Below, in pieces: positions 55,433 through 64,000 of a stretch of DNA of 64,000 bases. The stretch covers positions 342,689 through 406,688 of the forward strand of contig NZ_LN901321.1 of the NCBI RefSeq assembly GCF_001465875.1, read 5' to 3'. Under the pieces are notes generated by a model. The model was not told the DNA's origin. It worked only from the letters and a program-made list of their open reading frames with translations, and ran no database searches. The position numbers were made by a program, and so were the translations under genes. The DNA is from Legionella saoudiensis (GTDB lineage: Bacteria > Pseudomonadota > Gammaproteobacteria > Legionellales > Legionellaceae). Every line of letters starts with the position of its first letter. Position 1 is the stretch's first letter.

Positions 55433-55444
55433 CTCAATATTGAG
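55433..55444. promoter_or_regulatory. 12-bp perfect palindrome in the rpe spacer
   Basis: CTCAATATTGAG lies between rpe and the divergent small gene, with a related CTCAAG nearby. It could be an operator; short palindromes of this kind also arise by chance. Confidence 0.3.
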
Positions 55445-55537
55445 TATTTGCTCAAGACATGGGATAATGCTTAGGCATTTCTGCTCGTGTAATTTGAATA
55501 TTACTGAGACCTAATCATGCTTTTTAGGAAGAATAAT

Positions 55538-55804
55538 ATGAGTCAAAATTGGCCTACCAGAGACAGAGATTTAGATGCTGCACGTGTAATTATGGAGGAA
55601 TATGCTAGTGAGCGGGATAGTGACTCATTAGGGCTTTTTGAAATTGTTGTTGATCCTACGGAAAAGCGGATGAATTTTTGCTTATCCGGCTGGGTTGTTA
55701 CCTTAGCAAAGCATTTTTATCTACTATATGGGGAGAGTCAGGGGGATTTCGTGACTCGGCAGGTGATTACACGCTGCATCACCCAGGGAAATACCTTACA
55801 TTAA
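55538..55804 (+). CDS. Small protein of unknown function
   Basis: An 88-residue soluble protein. The ATG at 55538 follows AGGAAG; an ATG seven codons earlier lacks a good site. The middle (LGLFEIVVDPTEKRMNFCLS) suggests two beta strands between helices. No family is recognised. A strong hairpin follows 62 bases after the stop. Confidence 0.7.
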   Translation: MSQNWPTRDRDLDAARVIMEEYASERDSDSLGLFEIVVDPTEKRMNFCLSGWVVTLAKHFYLLYGESQGDFVTRQVITRCITQGNTLH

Positions 55805-55865
55805 AAGCGTGAATATTTGCAGCCGACTTCCTCTGTACTAATACGGGCTACTGTTCCTTGCCTTA

Positions 55866-55897
55866 TTCTATGCCCTGCGGGGTCGTGGGGCATAGAA
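55866..55897. terminator. Strong bidirectional hairpin
   Basis: TTCTATGCCC (55866-55875) pairs perfectly with GGGCATAGAA (55888-55897) around a 12-base loop. It lies between two convergent genes and probably ends both. Confidence 0.65.
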
Positions 55898-55916
55898 ATA
55901 ATTAAGATACATAAGC

Positions 55917-57071
55917 TCAACCGATGATATTAATATCATCACTTTTTTTCTTCTTACGTTTGCTCCACAGCCAAAATGCTAAGCCAGTAACTGCAATCAA
56001 AAGAATAATAATAGATATGACAAAGATTAATACATGTTTTGCGTGTCTCTTTCTTTTTATTTCTTCTTCTAATAGCTTTTTAGCGTCTACAGTCTCTGCA
56101 GGTGGTTTATAGCCTGGGGTGCAGACTGCGCCATTTAATAATAACTTAAAGAGTACGGGACGGCCGCTAACCATTTGTGCGTTAATTTGTATAATGACAT
56201 ATTCTTCTGAAAAGGCGCGTCGTTCACATAAATAGTATAAATCCGCAGTCCAGCCGTCTTTGCTTTTCTTGAAGAGCGTCTTTGTAGGTTTGTCTTTATA
56301 AATAAGTTTGATATGGACGCTTTCAGGCTTAATCAAGTTAGGATACTGTAGTTGAATCATTACCGAATCATGTTTGGCATTAATCATTTGTTCGAAGGGG
56401 GAGGGGTGAATAACCGCTTGATATTCCTTTTTTTGGTTAATATAGGTCCCTTCTGTCCGCAAAGTTGCTTGATAAGTTCCTACCGGTATGTCCAAAATAA
56501 AGGCATTTGTAAATACTCCATTTTTGTCATAGGGAATGACATAAGAAAAATTATGTTCGCTATTATGCAGCTCAAAATTCATTTTTAAATCTTTTGCAGC
56601 CAGGTCAGATTTAATAGGCTGTTCGTCTTGTTTAAGATAGCTATTTAATGTGATTAACTCACCAATAAAATAGGTTCCACTGGTGAAGTTAGTACCTAAA
56701 TTAGCATTTACCAGTATTAATACCTCCTGCAATTGCTCTTCAGGACCTGATAAAACCCATTTTCCTGCTGTAGGAGTATGCATTTGTACTACTCCATAAT
56801 TGGCAGTAGCTAAGATTCCATTGTCCTCTTTAGCTAAAGAATATTTTTTTTCGTCAGGCGCTGTTAAATACAGGTCTCTAATGTTCGCAGTTTTTTTGAA
56901 AATTAAAGTAAATTGCTGCAGTTTAGGAGGAATAATAATCGAGCGCGTAGATGTTGTATCCTGGAGATTTGGGCGCGTTTCTTTGGAGGCTGCAGAATCG
57001 GCAGTACCCGGAATGCTGAGTAACAAATAAAAACAAAAAACTATGTAAATTAAGTACCAATATTTTTTCAT
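55917..57071 (-). CDS. TIGR03503-like membrane-anchored periplasmic protein
   Basis: A 384-residue protein: signal peptide (MKKYWYLIYIVFCFYLLLSI), a beta-rich periplasmic body, and a C-terminal membrane span (VLIFVISIIILLIAVTGLAFW) followed by a basic tail, so type I topology. The segment FTLIFKKTANIRDLYLTAPD and the later beta domains resemble the TIGR03503 family of Vibrio and Shewanella as I remember it. Function unknown. AAAAGGA precedes the ATG at 57071. Confidence 0.8.
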   Translation of the reverse strand: MKKYWYLIYIVFCFYLLLSIPGTADSAASKETRPNLQDTTSTRSIIIPPKLQQFTLIFKKTANIRDLYLTAPDEKKYSLAKEDNGILATANYGVVQMHTPTAGKWVLSGPEEQLQEVLILVNANLGTNFTSGTYFIGELITLNSYLKQDEQPIKSDLAAKDLKMNFELHNSEHNFSYVIPYDKNGVFTNAFILDIPVGTYQATLRTEGTYINQKKEYQAVIHPSPFEQMINAKHDSVMIQLQYPNLIKPESVHIKLIYKDKPTKTLFKKSKDGWTADLYYLCERRAFSEEYVIIQINAQMVSGRPVLFKLLLNGAVCTPGYKPPAETVDAKKLLEEEIKRKRHAKHVLIFVISIIILLIAVTGLAFWLWSKRKKKKSDDINIIG

Positions 57072-57139
57072 GAGAAGTCCTTTTCTCAACTGTGCTTTTT
57101 TGAGGAAACCGCAGTTAAGATGCTGAAAAATACCAATAA

Positions 57140-57162
57140 TTGTACCCTAATTATGGGTACAA
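57140..57162. promoter_or_regulatory. Perfect dyad upstream of both divergent genes
   Basis: TTGTACCC (57140-57147) and GGGTACAA (57155-57162) are exact inverted repeats with a 7-base AT-rich centre. It lies in the 229-base divergent spacer between the TIGR03503-like gene and the 590-residue gene, a typical operator position. Confidence 0.45.
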
Positions 57163-57300
57163 ATACATTGGGCTATATAAAGGTTTTGTTGTTTATTACA
57201 AAAATAACTAGCATAAAAAAAAGTCTTGATGTATAAATCCTGATTTTACAGTCCTCACGCTCCGGTTACTGAGAAAAGTGGTACTAGGTAGTAGTTGGTT

Positions 57301-59070
57301 ATGAATTTCAAATCGAAAACAGAAGCTTATTCCTATGCTATTTTATTGCTAACGCGGTTAAGCAAGCGCTATGCTAAATGGACTTTTTTTCAAGAAAATA
57401 GTGCCATTACCCAAATCAATGCGTGTATTTGCAGTCTAAAAATTGCCATGGAAAATCATGAGCAAGATTTAAAAGTTAGTGCAGAGCGTATCGAAGGGCT
57501 CATTTCTCAGTGTGCTCTTCTTCCTGATGATGAAGCTTTACTTAGGGAGTTGAGCACTAATATTTTAAATAGTACGTATCAGCAAACGATTCAAGAGAAA
57601 TTTGATAATCCATTGGCGCGGCGTTGGGAGTCGGAGCTGGCAATTGTTTTATTCTGCAACCCAACTACTGCAATGATGCAAGCAGTAAACGAAGTGTCCG
57701 CACAAATTCTTCTTTTTATTGAGCAATTAAGTCTACTTAAAGAATTTGATTGGTCTTTTTATATTGATCTTTTTAGCCGAAGTTATCATGTTATCTCTTT
57801 TGGAGCAGAAGAAAATCCTACGTTAGAAGAGATAAAAAAAATACTGGTAGAAAATAGGCCTGAGCAATTAGCTGAAATAATGCACATACATTATAAATTT
57901 GCTCAAGGCATCATTCGAAAGTTTCCTATCAAAGGAATAGAAAGAAAACCTGTAGGCAAAATGGCAGAGATTGTAGCCCGTATATGGCAAGGGCCTGCAG
58001 AAAAATTTTTTTCCGAAGGCTTACAAGACTCTATCTCTGGCGCATCATATCGAGGCTATATCCCCGATCATCTAATGTATGGCTCTCTTCTATATAAAGT
58101 GCTTGATAATCGCGGCAAGCTGCCTAATTCTTTTAATGAAGAAAGCACGCAGCAATTAGGTTTATTGGGTTGGGGACAAGAAGAATATGAAATTGGCCTT
58201 CCCAAGCATCATTCTATATGGACTGCCGATTGCAAGGCACAAGGAGCTAATCTTGGATCCCAGTATGTTCTTGATTTAATAGAAAATGATGCGGTTTATG
58301 TTTCAGGCCCGTCTGGTATGACGAGTGTGCTTTTAGGCCAAATGGAAATTTTGGCTAACTTCCCAACGGTGAGTTTAAAAAAGAATTATTTAACGGCAGT
58401 GATGGTTTATATTGTTGCTGCGGGATTTCATAGTATTCATGAGGTAATAGCCCCCGCCCACTATGCATTAGAGCTGATTCCTGGTTATGAAGTTCATGTT
58501 CCACAACAAGGCAAGTTAGCTCCACCACCAAATTATAACCAATTTTTTATTCAACAAGCATTCATTGATCCTGATTTTGCCGCGCGTCGTGATACTGCTT
58601 GGATGAATTATCTAAATTATTTTAGTCAGTTTTATGTACCTCGACATTTGGCTAAACCTTTAGCGCAGCCAAATGTTCTACCCCAACAGCAATTAGGTAA
58701 AAAGCCAATTGACCCCATATTAGTAAATGAGGTGAAGTTGGAAATGAGTCGGTATATTAATGCGCGAGGCAATAGTGATGGGCGTTTAAGTTTTATCAGC
58801 TGCGTGTTTCGTAATAATGAGTTAACTAAAAAGAAATTGTCTTTGGCAATTGAATTTAATAAGCAATTAGCATTAGTAAAAACACTGAGCGACCTCGATG
58901 TCTTAATTGATAATACCGTTAATGCAAATTTAATTACAGAAAAAGAAATGGGTAAAACTTATGGCGTTTTAACCAGAAGTGGTTTGAATCGAAGTTTAGA
59001 GCATATTAAAACGATCATTAAAGAACACGTTTTTCCTCAGGAGGAAAACGCCTGGATTATTTTAAAGTAG
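57301..59070 (+). CDS. Unknown large protein with a His/Glu cluster, possible effector
   Basis: A 590-residue protein I do not recognise. The ATG at 57301 has only a weak AGG upstream. The N-terminal third is helical. A central segment is more hydrophobic (about 365-395) and carries HSIHEVIAPAH: His377, His380, Glu381 and His387, a spacing that could bind a metal. No signal peptide. The last residues contain PQEENAWIILK, a short acidic patch. An LRR-type small gene follows 9 bases later. Effector or metal-dependent hydrolase is inference only. Confidence 0.8.
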   Translation: MNFKSKTEAYSYAILLLTRLSKRYAKWTFFQENSAITQINACICSLKIAMENHEQDLKVSAERIEGLISQCALLPDDEALLRELSTNILNSTYQQTIQEKFDNPLARRWESELAIVLFCNPTTAMMQAVNEVSAQILLFIEQLSLLKEFDWSFYIDLFSRSYHVISFGAEENPTLEEIKKILVENRPEQLAEIMHIHYKFAQGIIRKFPIKGIERKPVGKMAEIVARIWQGPAEKFFSEGLQDSISGASYRGYIPDHLMYGSLLYKVLDNRGKLPNSFNEESTQQLGLLGWGQEEYEIGLPKHHSIWTADCKAQGANLGSQYVLDLIENDAVYVSGPSGMTSVLLGQMEILANFPTVSLKKNYLTAVMVYIVAAGFHSIHEVIAPAHYALELIPGYEVHVPQQGKLAPPPNYNQFFIQQAFIDPDFAARRDTAWMNYLNYFSQFYVPRHLAKPLAQPNVLPQQQLGKKPIDPILVNEVKLEMSRYINARGNSDGRLSFISCVFRNNELTKKKLSLAIEFNKQLALVKTLSDLDVLIDNTVNANLITEKEMGKTYGVLTRSGLNRSLEHIKTIIKEHVFPQEENAWIILK

Positions 59071-59079
59071 GAGCTATTT

Positions 59080-59487
59080 ATGTCTGAAAAATTTGGAGGC
59101 TTTTTTAATAAAGGCCCTATGGCTGGAAAGCAGCGACTATTCCATTTGTTGGAAAATGCGGATAGCGGAATAACTACGGCTGAATTTGATACCTTTCCTC
59201 TAAGTCATGAGGATGTTACACGATTAGCAAAAATTATAAGAGAGAATACTTCCTTAAAGGCTATCTCATTAATCGATTGTAATTTGAGCTCCGAGGATCT
59301 CGAAGAATTGGCTATGGCGGTTTTGAGCAATAGTACATTGCAAAAATTCCAAGTGGAATTATTTTATGATTGCAGTAAAACCCTACGCGATCTGATGACT
59401 ACAGTCGATTCTCATCTTAAAAATAATATAAATATGATGCACAAGCTGGATATGCCAGAACAAATAATGAAAGCGATTTGTGTGTAA
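59080..59487 (+). CDS. Short leucine-rich-repeat protein
   Basis: A 135-residue protein with ribonuclease-inhibitor-type LRR units: VTRLAKIIRENTSLKAISLI, then LEELAMAVLSNSTLQKFQVE, each with the L..L...N.L.LxN pattern. Two to three repeats are present, flanked by polar ends. GGAG precedes the ATG, and it lies 9 bases after the 590-residue gene, so both are one operon. Such eukaryote-like LRRs occur in Legionella effectors; a binding role is likely. Confidence 0.8.
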   Translation: MSEKFGGFFNKGPMAGKQRLFHLLENADSGITTAEFDTFPLSHEDVTRLAKIIRENTSLKAISLIDCNLSSEDLEELAMAVLSNSTLQKFQVELFYDCSKTLRDLMTTVDSHLKNNINMMHKLDMPEQIMKAICV

Positions 59488-59542
59488 CCTTCACAGTGCA
59501 AGCAACTTAATGTTTCGTTATCTTAAGTAAGTGCCATTAGCT

Positions 59543-59556
59543 GCCTGCAACCAGGC
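59543..59556. repeat. Short CCTGG-type hairpin
   Basis: GCCTG (59543-59547) pairs with CAGGC (59552-59556) around CAAC. It looks like a shortened copy of the dyads at 30207 and 42075, again between convergent gene ends. Confidence 0.5.
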
Positions 59557-59571
59557 TTCCCTTATAAGTAC

Positions 59572-60318
59572 TTAAAACTCTGATAGATACTTATCATAAT
59601 TTTGCTTATATTCAGGGGAGCCTTGATATTGTAATAAGGCTTGATTTAACGCAGTCAATAAAGCGCCTTCCCCTGGATTTACCGCAATACCTAGTCCATA
59701 ACCATACATATAAGGTGGGCCTGCTAATTTAAAGGTATCGGAAGAATTCGCCGCCCAATAATTCGCGGTTGGGTTATCCAGTAAGATAATGTCTACTTCA
59801 CCTCGATTTAAACCTGTGAGCTGGTCTGAAACAGTAATGTAGAATTTAATTTTTGGATTCTTAACTCCCATGGTATTTAATTCTTGCTCAAATACAGTAC
59901 CCGTTTCCAAGCCAATTCTTTTGCCATTCAAAAACTCTAAAGTAAAAGGTTCCGTCTTTACTTTGGGAGTGGTAACAAAACGCGAATAACTAAGCAGATA
60001 AGGTAAACTAAAGTTTACAAGCTTGGCTCGTTCTGGAGTAATCGTAATAGAGCTCATAGCCATATCAATTTGTTTTCTGGCAACAGCATCTAAAAGCTCA
60101 TCAAAACGCATAATGTGATAATGGCAGGTACGTCCCATGATTCTGCACAAGGCATTCATCGAGTCAATGTCAAAGCCATAGATTTCATTTTTTGAACCGC
60201 GCATCACAAAGGGCGGGTTAAAATTTTCAGTTCCAATATTGAGCACAGGCAGGTCCTGTGCAAATAGCGCAGAAGAAAAGCTAATAGCCGCAAGCAAAAG
60301 ACTACGAAAAAAATTCAT
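59572..60318 (-). CDS. Polar amino acid ABC transporter substrate-binding protein (ArtJ-like)
   Basis: A 248-residue periplasmic binding protein of SBP family 3, with signal peptide MNFFRSLLLAAISFSSALFA. Signature pieces are NPPFVMRGSKNEIYGFDIDSMNALC, MAMSSITITPERAK and GRVDIILLD-type EVDIILLDNPT. This resembles arginine/lysine-binding proteins. No permease or ATPase gene is adjacent, so it works with components encoded elsewhere. Confidence 0.9.
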   Translation of the reverse strand: MNFFRSLLLAAISFSSALFAQDLPVLNIGTENFNPPFVMRGSKNEIYGFDIDSMNALCRIMGRTCHYHIMRFDELLDAVARKQIDMAMSSITITPERAKLVNFSLPYLLSYSRFVTTPKVKTEPFTLEFLNGKRIGLETGTVFEQELNTMGVKNPKIKFYITVSDQLTGLNRGEVDIILLDNPTANYWAANSSDTFKLAGPPYMYGYGLGIAVNPGEGALLTALNQALLQYQGSPEYKQNYDKYLSEF

Positions 60319-60423
60319 TTTAATTCACTGAATAATGATTGATTTTTATAGATTATAACGAGATATTAGTTTTGGGAACGAAAAATTTCATTATTATGTG
60401 AATTCAGGATAAGAATCGAATTT

Positions 60424-63171
60424 ATGCCAATAAATACCTCCGAGTTACGTGAATCTAAATCCTGGTTTATTGAAAAGCATTTTTCGGATTTATCACATCC
60501 GTTAAGCGATGCAGTAAAAAAACTGGTTTTAGTTAGCGATTATGCAAGCAAGCACGTTTCTCTGCTCAAACAGCTTTTAGCGGTCGATAAATGGGTTGCT
60601 CCATTAATGCGCGAAGAATATTTTCAAGCCGTACATAATATTTCCTTAACCTTGCCACAAGCAAGTTTTGCCCGCGAATTACGCCAATTTCGCCATACAC
60701 ATTTATTACGATTATTACTGCTTGAACTGTCAGGACTTAGTAGTACCGAACAAGTTGTGCGTTCTTGGTCGGATTGCGCAGATGCCCTTATTTTGCATGG
60801 CTTGGATTATTGCCAATACACTCTTTCTTCACGTTATGGTATTCCCAGAGATAAAGAGGGAAATCAAGTTACTTTATTAACTTTGGGAATGGGGAAACTT
60901 GGAGGCCGGGAGTTAAATTATTCTTCAGATATCGATCTTATTTTTGCCTATACAGCTACTGGAGAAACGGACGGCGAAGAGGTTATTGAGAATCAACAAT
61001 ATTTTAATAAAGTGGCCCAACAATTTAGCCAATTATTTCAAAATATAACTCCAGAGGGATTTATATTCCGCGTGGACCTGCGGTTACGCCCCAATGGCGA
61101 TAGCGGTACTTTAGTCCCAAGTCTTGCGGCAATGGAGACTTATTATCAGGAGCAAGGACGTGATTGGGAACGCTATGCTATGGTCAAGGCGCGCGTCATT
61201 TCCTCCTCACTTGATGAGGTACATCCTTGGTTTGAGCGATTGATAATTCCTTTTGTTTACCGACGTTACGTAGATTTTAGCGTGATTGAATCATTGCGTA
61301 GTATGAAAGCCATGATTGAGCGAGAAGTGCAGCTCAACCCACGTTTGGATGATATTAAGCGAGGTAGGGGAGGGATTAGAGAGGTAGAATTTATTATTCA
61401 AAATTTTCAATTAATTCGTGGAGGCCGCCTACCTCAATTACAGACACAAAGCACTTTAGAGGCACTTGCGGTGTTAAAACAAGAAGCTTTACTGCATCAT
61501 AGTGATGCCTTAAAGCAGGCGTATTTATTTTTACGCCGGCTTGAAAATATCCTGCAAAGTCAAAATGATCAGCAGACACACGCTTTACCGGAAGACCCAA
61601 TGAAGCAAGCACAAGTAACCTTAGCTATGGGGTTTGCGTCTTGGGATGAGCTTTTGGAGAGGCTGCATCAGTATCAACGTATTATCAGTTATGCCTTCCA
61701 TGCGGTAATGGGAAAGGTAGATTATTATGAGGATAAAAAAAGATTATTGGCGAATCAGCTTGCGAGTCTTTGGCAGGGACACGTAGAAACAGGAATGGCG
61801 ATTAACTTATTAATTAGTTTGGATTTTGATAATGCAGAACATTGCTATCACATGATCCATGCGTTTCGCCATGGCCCTCGTTGCCGCCGTCTGTCGCAGG
61901 GGGCACGTATGCGTCTGGATCATTTTATGGTTCTACTTTTAACCGAATTAACGCGTGTGGAACATACGGATAAGGTTTTATTGCAAGTTTTACATTTACT
62001 AGAAAATATTGTCGGTCGTAGTGCTTATTTGGCTTTATTAACAGAAAACCCGCATGTTTTAACTGAACTACTTTTCTGGTTTGCCCATAGCCCCTTTATT
62101 ACGTCTTTGCTGGTTAGCCAGCCATTTTTACTAGAAGTGTTATTAGACCAAGGGCAAGAGTGGCGTCCGTTATCGCGTTCGCAATTACAGGAATTGCTTT
62201 GGGAAAAATTGAAGCATTATTCGGATATGGAGGCTAAAGAGGAGTTATTGCGACAATTTAAATTAACTAATTGGCTTATGGCAGCACGTGCAGAACTTTA
62301 TGGGTTTTGCAGCTCGGTACAGATTGGGCGCTTTTTAACAGATGTAGCACAAGTAATACTTAATGAAGTGCTAAGCTTAGCGAGTGAGCAATTAAGTCTG
62401 CGTTATCCAGAAATGAAGCAAATGCATGCCCATTTTGCCATTATCGCTTATGGCAAATTAGGCAGCCGGGAGATGAGTTACGCCTCAGATTTGGATTTGG
62501 TGTTTTTACATACGGTCAAGCCTGAAGATGAGGCATTAGTCACGCGTTTAACTCAGAAAATTTTGCATATGCTGACCACGCGTCTCCAATCGGGAGTTTT
62601 GTATTCGGTCGATACGCGATTACGACCCTCGGGGTCAGCAGGCTTACTGGTCAGCCACATGGATTCTTTTGTGGAGTATCAAAAAAAACAAGCGTGGACT
62701 TGGGAGCATCAAGCATTATTAAAAGCGCGTATTTTAACGGGGAATAAAGCGATTAAACATGCATTCTTACAATTGAAAAGAGATGTATTGGCAATGCCCC
62801 GAGATCAGAGGATGTTGCAAAACGAAGTTATTGCCATGAGAGCCCGAATCGAACAGCATCATGAGGCATCACCTTTGAAGTATATTTCCGGCGGTCTATT
62901 GGATTTAGAGTTTTTAGTACAATTTTTAGTACTTAATTCCGGTTGCCCAGAATTGGCACGCTCCACCCAGACCCTGGGGCAATTAAAGCGTTTATATACT
63001 GCGAATAGAATAAGTAAAGAACAATTCTTAGTATTAAGGAAAGCATATTGTTATTATCATCATGTATTACATTTGGAGTTGCTGCGTCCGGGAATGATTC
63101 TCGATGAGAGTATTTCCAACCAGGTCGCGGCTATTTATCAGCAATATTTGTCATATTTGACAAAGCAATGA
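60424..63171 (+). CDS. glnE: Bifunctional glutamine synthetase adenylyltransferase/deadenylylase
   Basis: Controls glutamine synthetase by adding or removing AMP. The 915-residue protein has two nucleotidyltransferase domains: GMGKLGGRELNYSSDIDLIF (about 155-175) for deadenylylation and AYGKLGSREMSYASDLDLVF (about 676-695) for adenylylation. Each is followed by a GlnD/PII-type helical domain, with VDLRLRPNGDSG and VDTRLRPSGSAG. It is a little shorter than the E. coli enzyme (946). It is a single gene. Confidence 0.96.
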   Translation: MPINTSELRESKSWFIEKHFSDLSHPLSDAVKKLVLVSDYASKHVSLLKQLLAVDKWVAPLMREEYFQAVHNISLTLPQASFARELRQFRHTHLLRLLLLELSGLSSTEQVVRSWSDCADALILHGLDYCQYTLSSRYGIPRDKEGNQVTLLTLGMGKLGGRELNYSSDIDLIFAYTATGETDGEEVIENQQYFNKVAQQFSQLFQNITPEGFIFRVDLRLRPNGDSGTLVPSLAAMETYYQEQGRDWERYAMVKARVISSSLDEVHPWFERLIIPFVYRRYVDFSVIESLRSMKAMIEREVQLNPRLDDIKRGRGGIREVEFIIQNFQLIRGGRLPQLQTQSTLEALAVLKQEALLHHSDALKQAYLFLRRLENILQSQNDQQTHALPEDPMKQAQVTLAMGFASWDELLERLHQYQRIISYAFHAVMGKVDYYEDKKRLLANQLASLWQGHVETGMAINLLISLDFDNAEHCYHMIHAFRHGPRCRRLSQGARMRLDHFMVLLLTELTRVEHTDKVLLQVLHLLENIVGRSAYLALLTENPHVLTELLFWFAHSPFITSLLVSQPFLLEVLLDQGQEWRPLSRSQLQELLWEKLKHYSDMEAKEELLRQFKLTNWLMAARAELYGFCSSVQIGRFLTDVAQVILNEVLSLASEQLSLRYPEMKQMHAHFAIIAYGKLGSREMSYASDLDLVFLHTVKPEDEALVTRLTQKILHMLTTRLQSGVLYSVDTRLRPSGSAGLLVSHMDSFVEYQKKQAWTWEHQALLKARILTGNKAIKHAFLQLKRDVLAMPRDQRMLQNEVIAMRARIEQHHEASPLKYISGGLLDLEFLVQFLVLNSGCPELARSTQTLGQLKRLYTANRISKEQFLVLRKAYCYYHHVLHLELLRPGMILDESISNQVAAIYQQYLSYLTKQ

Positions 63172-63216
63172 GTTATCACTATCTTTTGAGTCGAGCTCAA
63201 TATAAAGGATTAAAAA

Positions 63217-63636
63217 ATGAACGCACTCTATACTGCAACAGCTAAAACCCATGGTGGACGTAATGGGCACGTAGAAACAACTGATGGTCTTTTGAAATTA
63301 GATTTAGCAATGCCAAAAGAGCTGGGTGGGAAAGGCAATGGCAATAATCCAGAGCAGTTATTTGCTGCCGGCTACGCTGCCTGCTTTGAAAGTGCTATTC
63401 GCTATGTAGCGCAGACCCAAAAAATCCCATTAAGCGACGCACACATGCAAGCAACAGTTTCTTTATACCCAACTCCAGAAAAAGGTTTTAAACTGGGAGT
63501 GGAACTCCAAGCAACAATTACGGGCTTAAGCCAAAAGGATGCTGAGGAGCTGGTTGAAAAAGCACACCATGTATGCCCTTATTCCAACGCTGTACGTGGT
63601 AACATCGAAGTAACACTTAAAGTACAGGCAGAATAA
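63217..63636 (+). CDS. OsmC/Ohr-family organic hydroperoxide resistance protein
   Basis: A 139-residue thiol peroxidase reducing organic hydroperoxides. The two reactive cysteines are in YAACFESAI and HHVCPYSNAVRGN, as in Ohr. The opening YTATAKTHGGRNGHVETTDG is Ohr-type. Ohr rather than OsmC is favoured, from these two motifs. No OhrR regulator gene is adjacent. A good ribosome binding site (AAGGA) precedes the ATG. Confidence 0.93.
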   Translation: MNALYTATAKTHGGRNGHVETTDGLLKLDLAMPKELGGKGNGNNPEQLFAAGYAACFESAIRYVAQTQKIPLSDAHMQATVSLYPTPEKGFKLGVELQATITGLSQKDAEELVEKAHHVCPYSNAVRGNIEVTLKVQAE

Positions 63637-63684
63637 AGCGTAGCCTTGCAGTAGGTGCACTAACACTACTGCAAGGCTCCAAAA

Positions 63685-63915
63685 CTAACTTACATCCCTT
63701 AGATGCGTTAAGCGCTCAATCATGGCATTAAAGGCATCCGTTTTACTGCGATAAATATCTTCATAAGACACATGAAAGGTATTAAATTCATCTTCACATT
63801 CAACCTGATCTTCTAAAAGCTCAGTAATCACTTGCTTCGATAATAAATAGAAATCATTTTCGACTTCAAAACTGATAATCCATACTTCTTCGCCTATTTT
63901 TAAGTCAGTCATCAT
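63685..63915 (-). CDS. Small protein of unknown function after rimO
   Basis: A 76-residue soluble acidic protein with the segments GEEVWIISFEVENDFYLLSK (beta) and DAFNAMIERLTHLRDVS (helix). AGGTA lies just before the ATG pair. It starts 11 bases after the rimO stop on the same strand, so it is probably co-transcribed. No family is recognised. Confidence 0.7.
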   Translation of the reverse strand: MMTDLKIGEEVWIISFEVENDFYLLSKQVITELLEDQVECEDEFNTFHVSYEDIYRSKTDAFNAMIERLTHLRDVS

Positions 63916-63926
63916 TACCTACTTTT

Positions 63927-64000
63927 TTAATTTGTGAACTCTGCAAATAAATCATAATCATCACTGTCGGTAATATGTACCTCAGCAAATGCACCAACTT
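63927..64000 (-). CDS. rimO: Ribosomal protein S12 methylthiotransferase, C-terminal end (cut by window edge)
   Basis: Only 23 sense codons and the stop lie in the window. They encode VGAFAEVHITDSDDYDLFAE then FTN, matching the end of the TRAM domain of RimO, whose members close with a D-x-YDL pattern. MiaB ends differently. The radical-SAM part is beyond the edge, so the call rests on this short tail. Confidence 0.65.
   Translation of the reverse strand, partial: VGAFAEVHITDSDDYDLFAEFTN

Overview
The window reads as chromosomal DNA of a Legionella species. It is AT-leaning gammaproteobacterial DNA with housekeeping genes of ordinary length. Among them sit a legiolysin (4-hydroxyphenylpyruvate dioxygenase) tyrosine-degradation operon and several large proteins that look like Dot/Icm type IV effectors. 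These include an ankyrin protein with lipid-kinase-like motifs beside radA, which recalls L. pneumophila LegA5/AnkK. Another is an ankyrin protein with a papain-like Cys/His set beside asd, which recalls the core effector AnkH/LegA3. The genus call rests on remembered family and neighbourhood patterns, not on a search; the species is not resolved.

Layout. 1-5100: prfA (cut by the edge) and hemA, a small unknown gene, an M50 membrane protease, comF and bioC. 5.1-8.7 kb: an unknown helical protein behind a PmrA-like box, an MFS transporter, a lipoprotein and a pirin. 8.75-11.6 kb: a 148-bp MITE-like element abutting ispA, then xseB and radA. 11.7-17.8 kb: an effector block (lipid-kinase-like ankyrin protein, a Cys-rich secreted protein, a 1221-residue protein). 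17.9-25.4 kb: murI, gpsA-secB-grxC-rhodanese, smr, prmB-aroC-asd. 25.4-28.5 kb: an inverted-repeat element next to a GIY-YIG nuclease gene, a two-gene ankyrin-protease operon and a DUF1328 protein. 28.5-34.4 kb: an alcohol dehydrogenase, rne, a 604-bp divergent spacer, rluC and a HAD phosphatase. 34.6-39.6 kb: pgsA, tRNA-Gly, tRNA-Cys and tRNA-Leu, an ABC exporter pair, a TolB-like propeller and a small EamA protein. 39.7-44.1 kb: paired DnaA boxes, lolCD and asnS. 44.1-48.6 kb: the leuDH-like, methyltransferase, lly, fah, maiA cluster. 48.7-52.6 kb: a periplasmic protein, ugpQ-ugpB and an unknown protein. 52.8-57.1 kb: slt, rpe and a TIGR03503-like protein. 57.3-64 kb: an unknown 590-residue protein with an LRR partner, an ArtJ-like binding protein, glnE, an OsmC/Ohr protein and the tail of rimO.

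How the genes work together. The 44-48.6 kb operon can take aromatic amino acids through 4-hydroxyphenylpyruvate to homogentisate, and holds the last two steps (isomerase, hydrolase) but not homogentisate dioxygenase. The effector-like genes sit singly or in pairs between conserved housekeeping blocks. The spacers hold several families of short dyads shared across the window, mostly at gene 3' ends.

I see no CRISPR array, phage, rRNA operon or complete insertion sequence. The strongest candidates for something undescribed are the GIY-YIG gene with its paired repeats, the His-Asp-Cys ordered ankyrin protease with its small co-translated partner, and the 590-residue protein with a His/Glu cluster.
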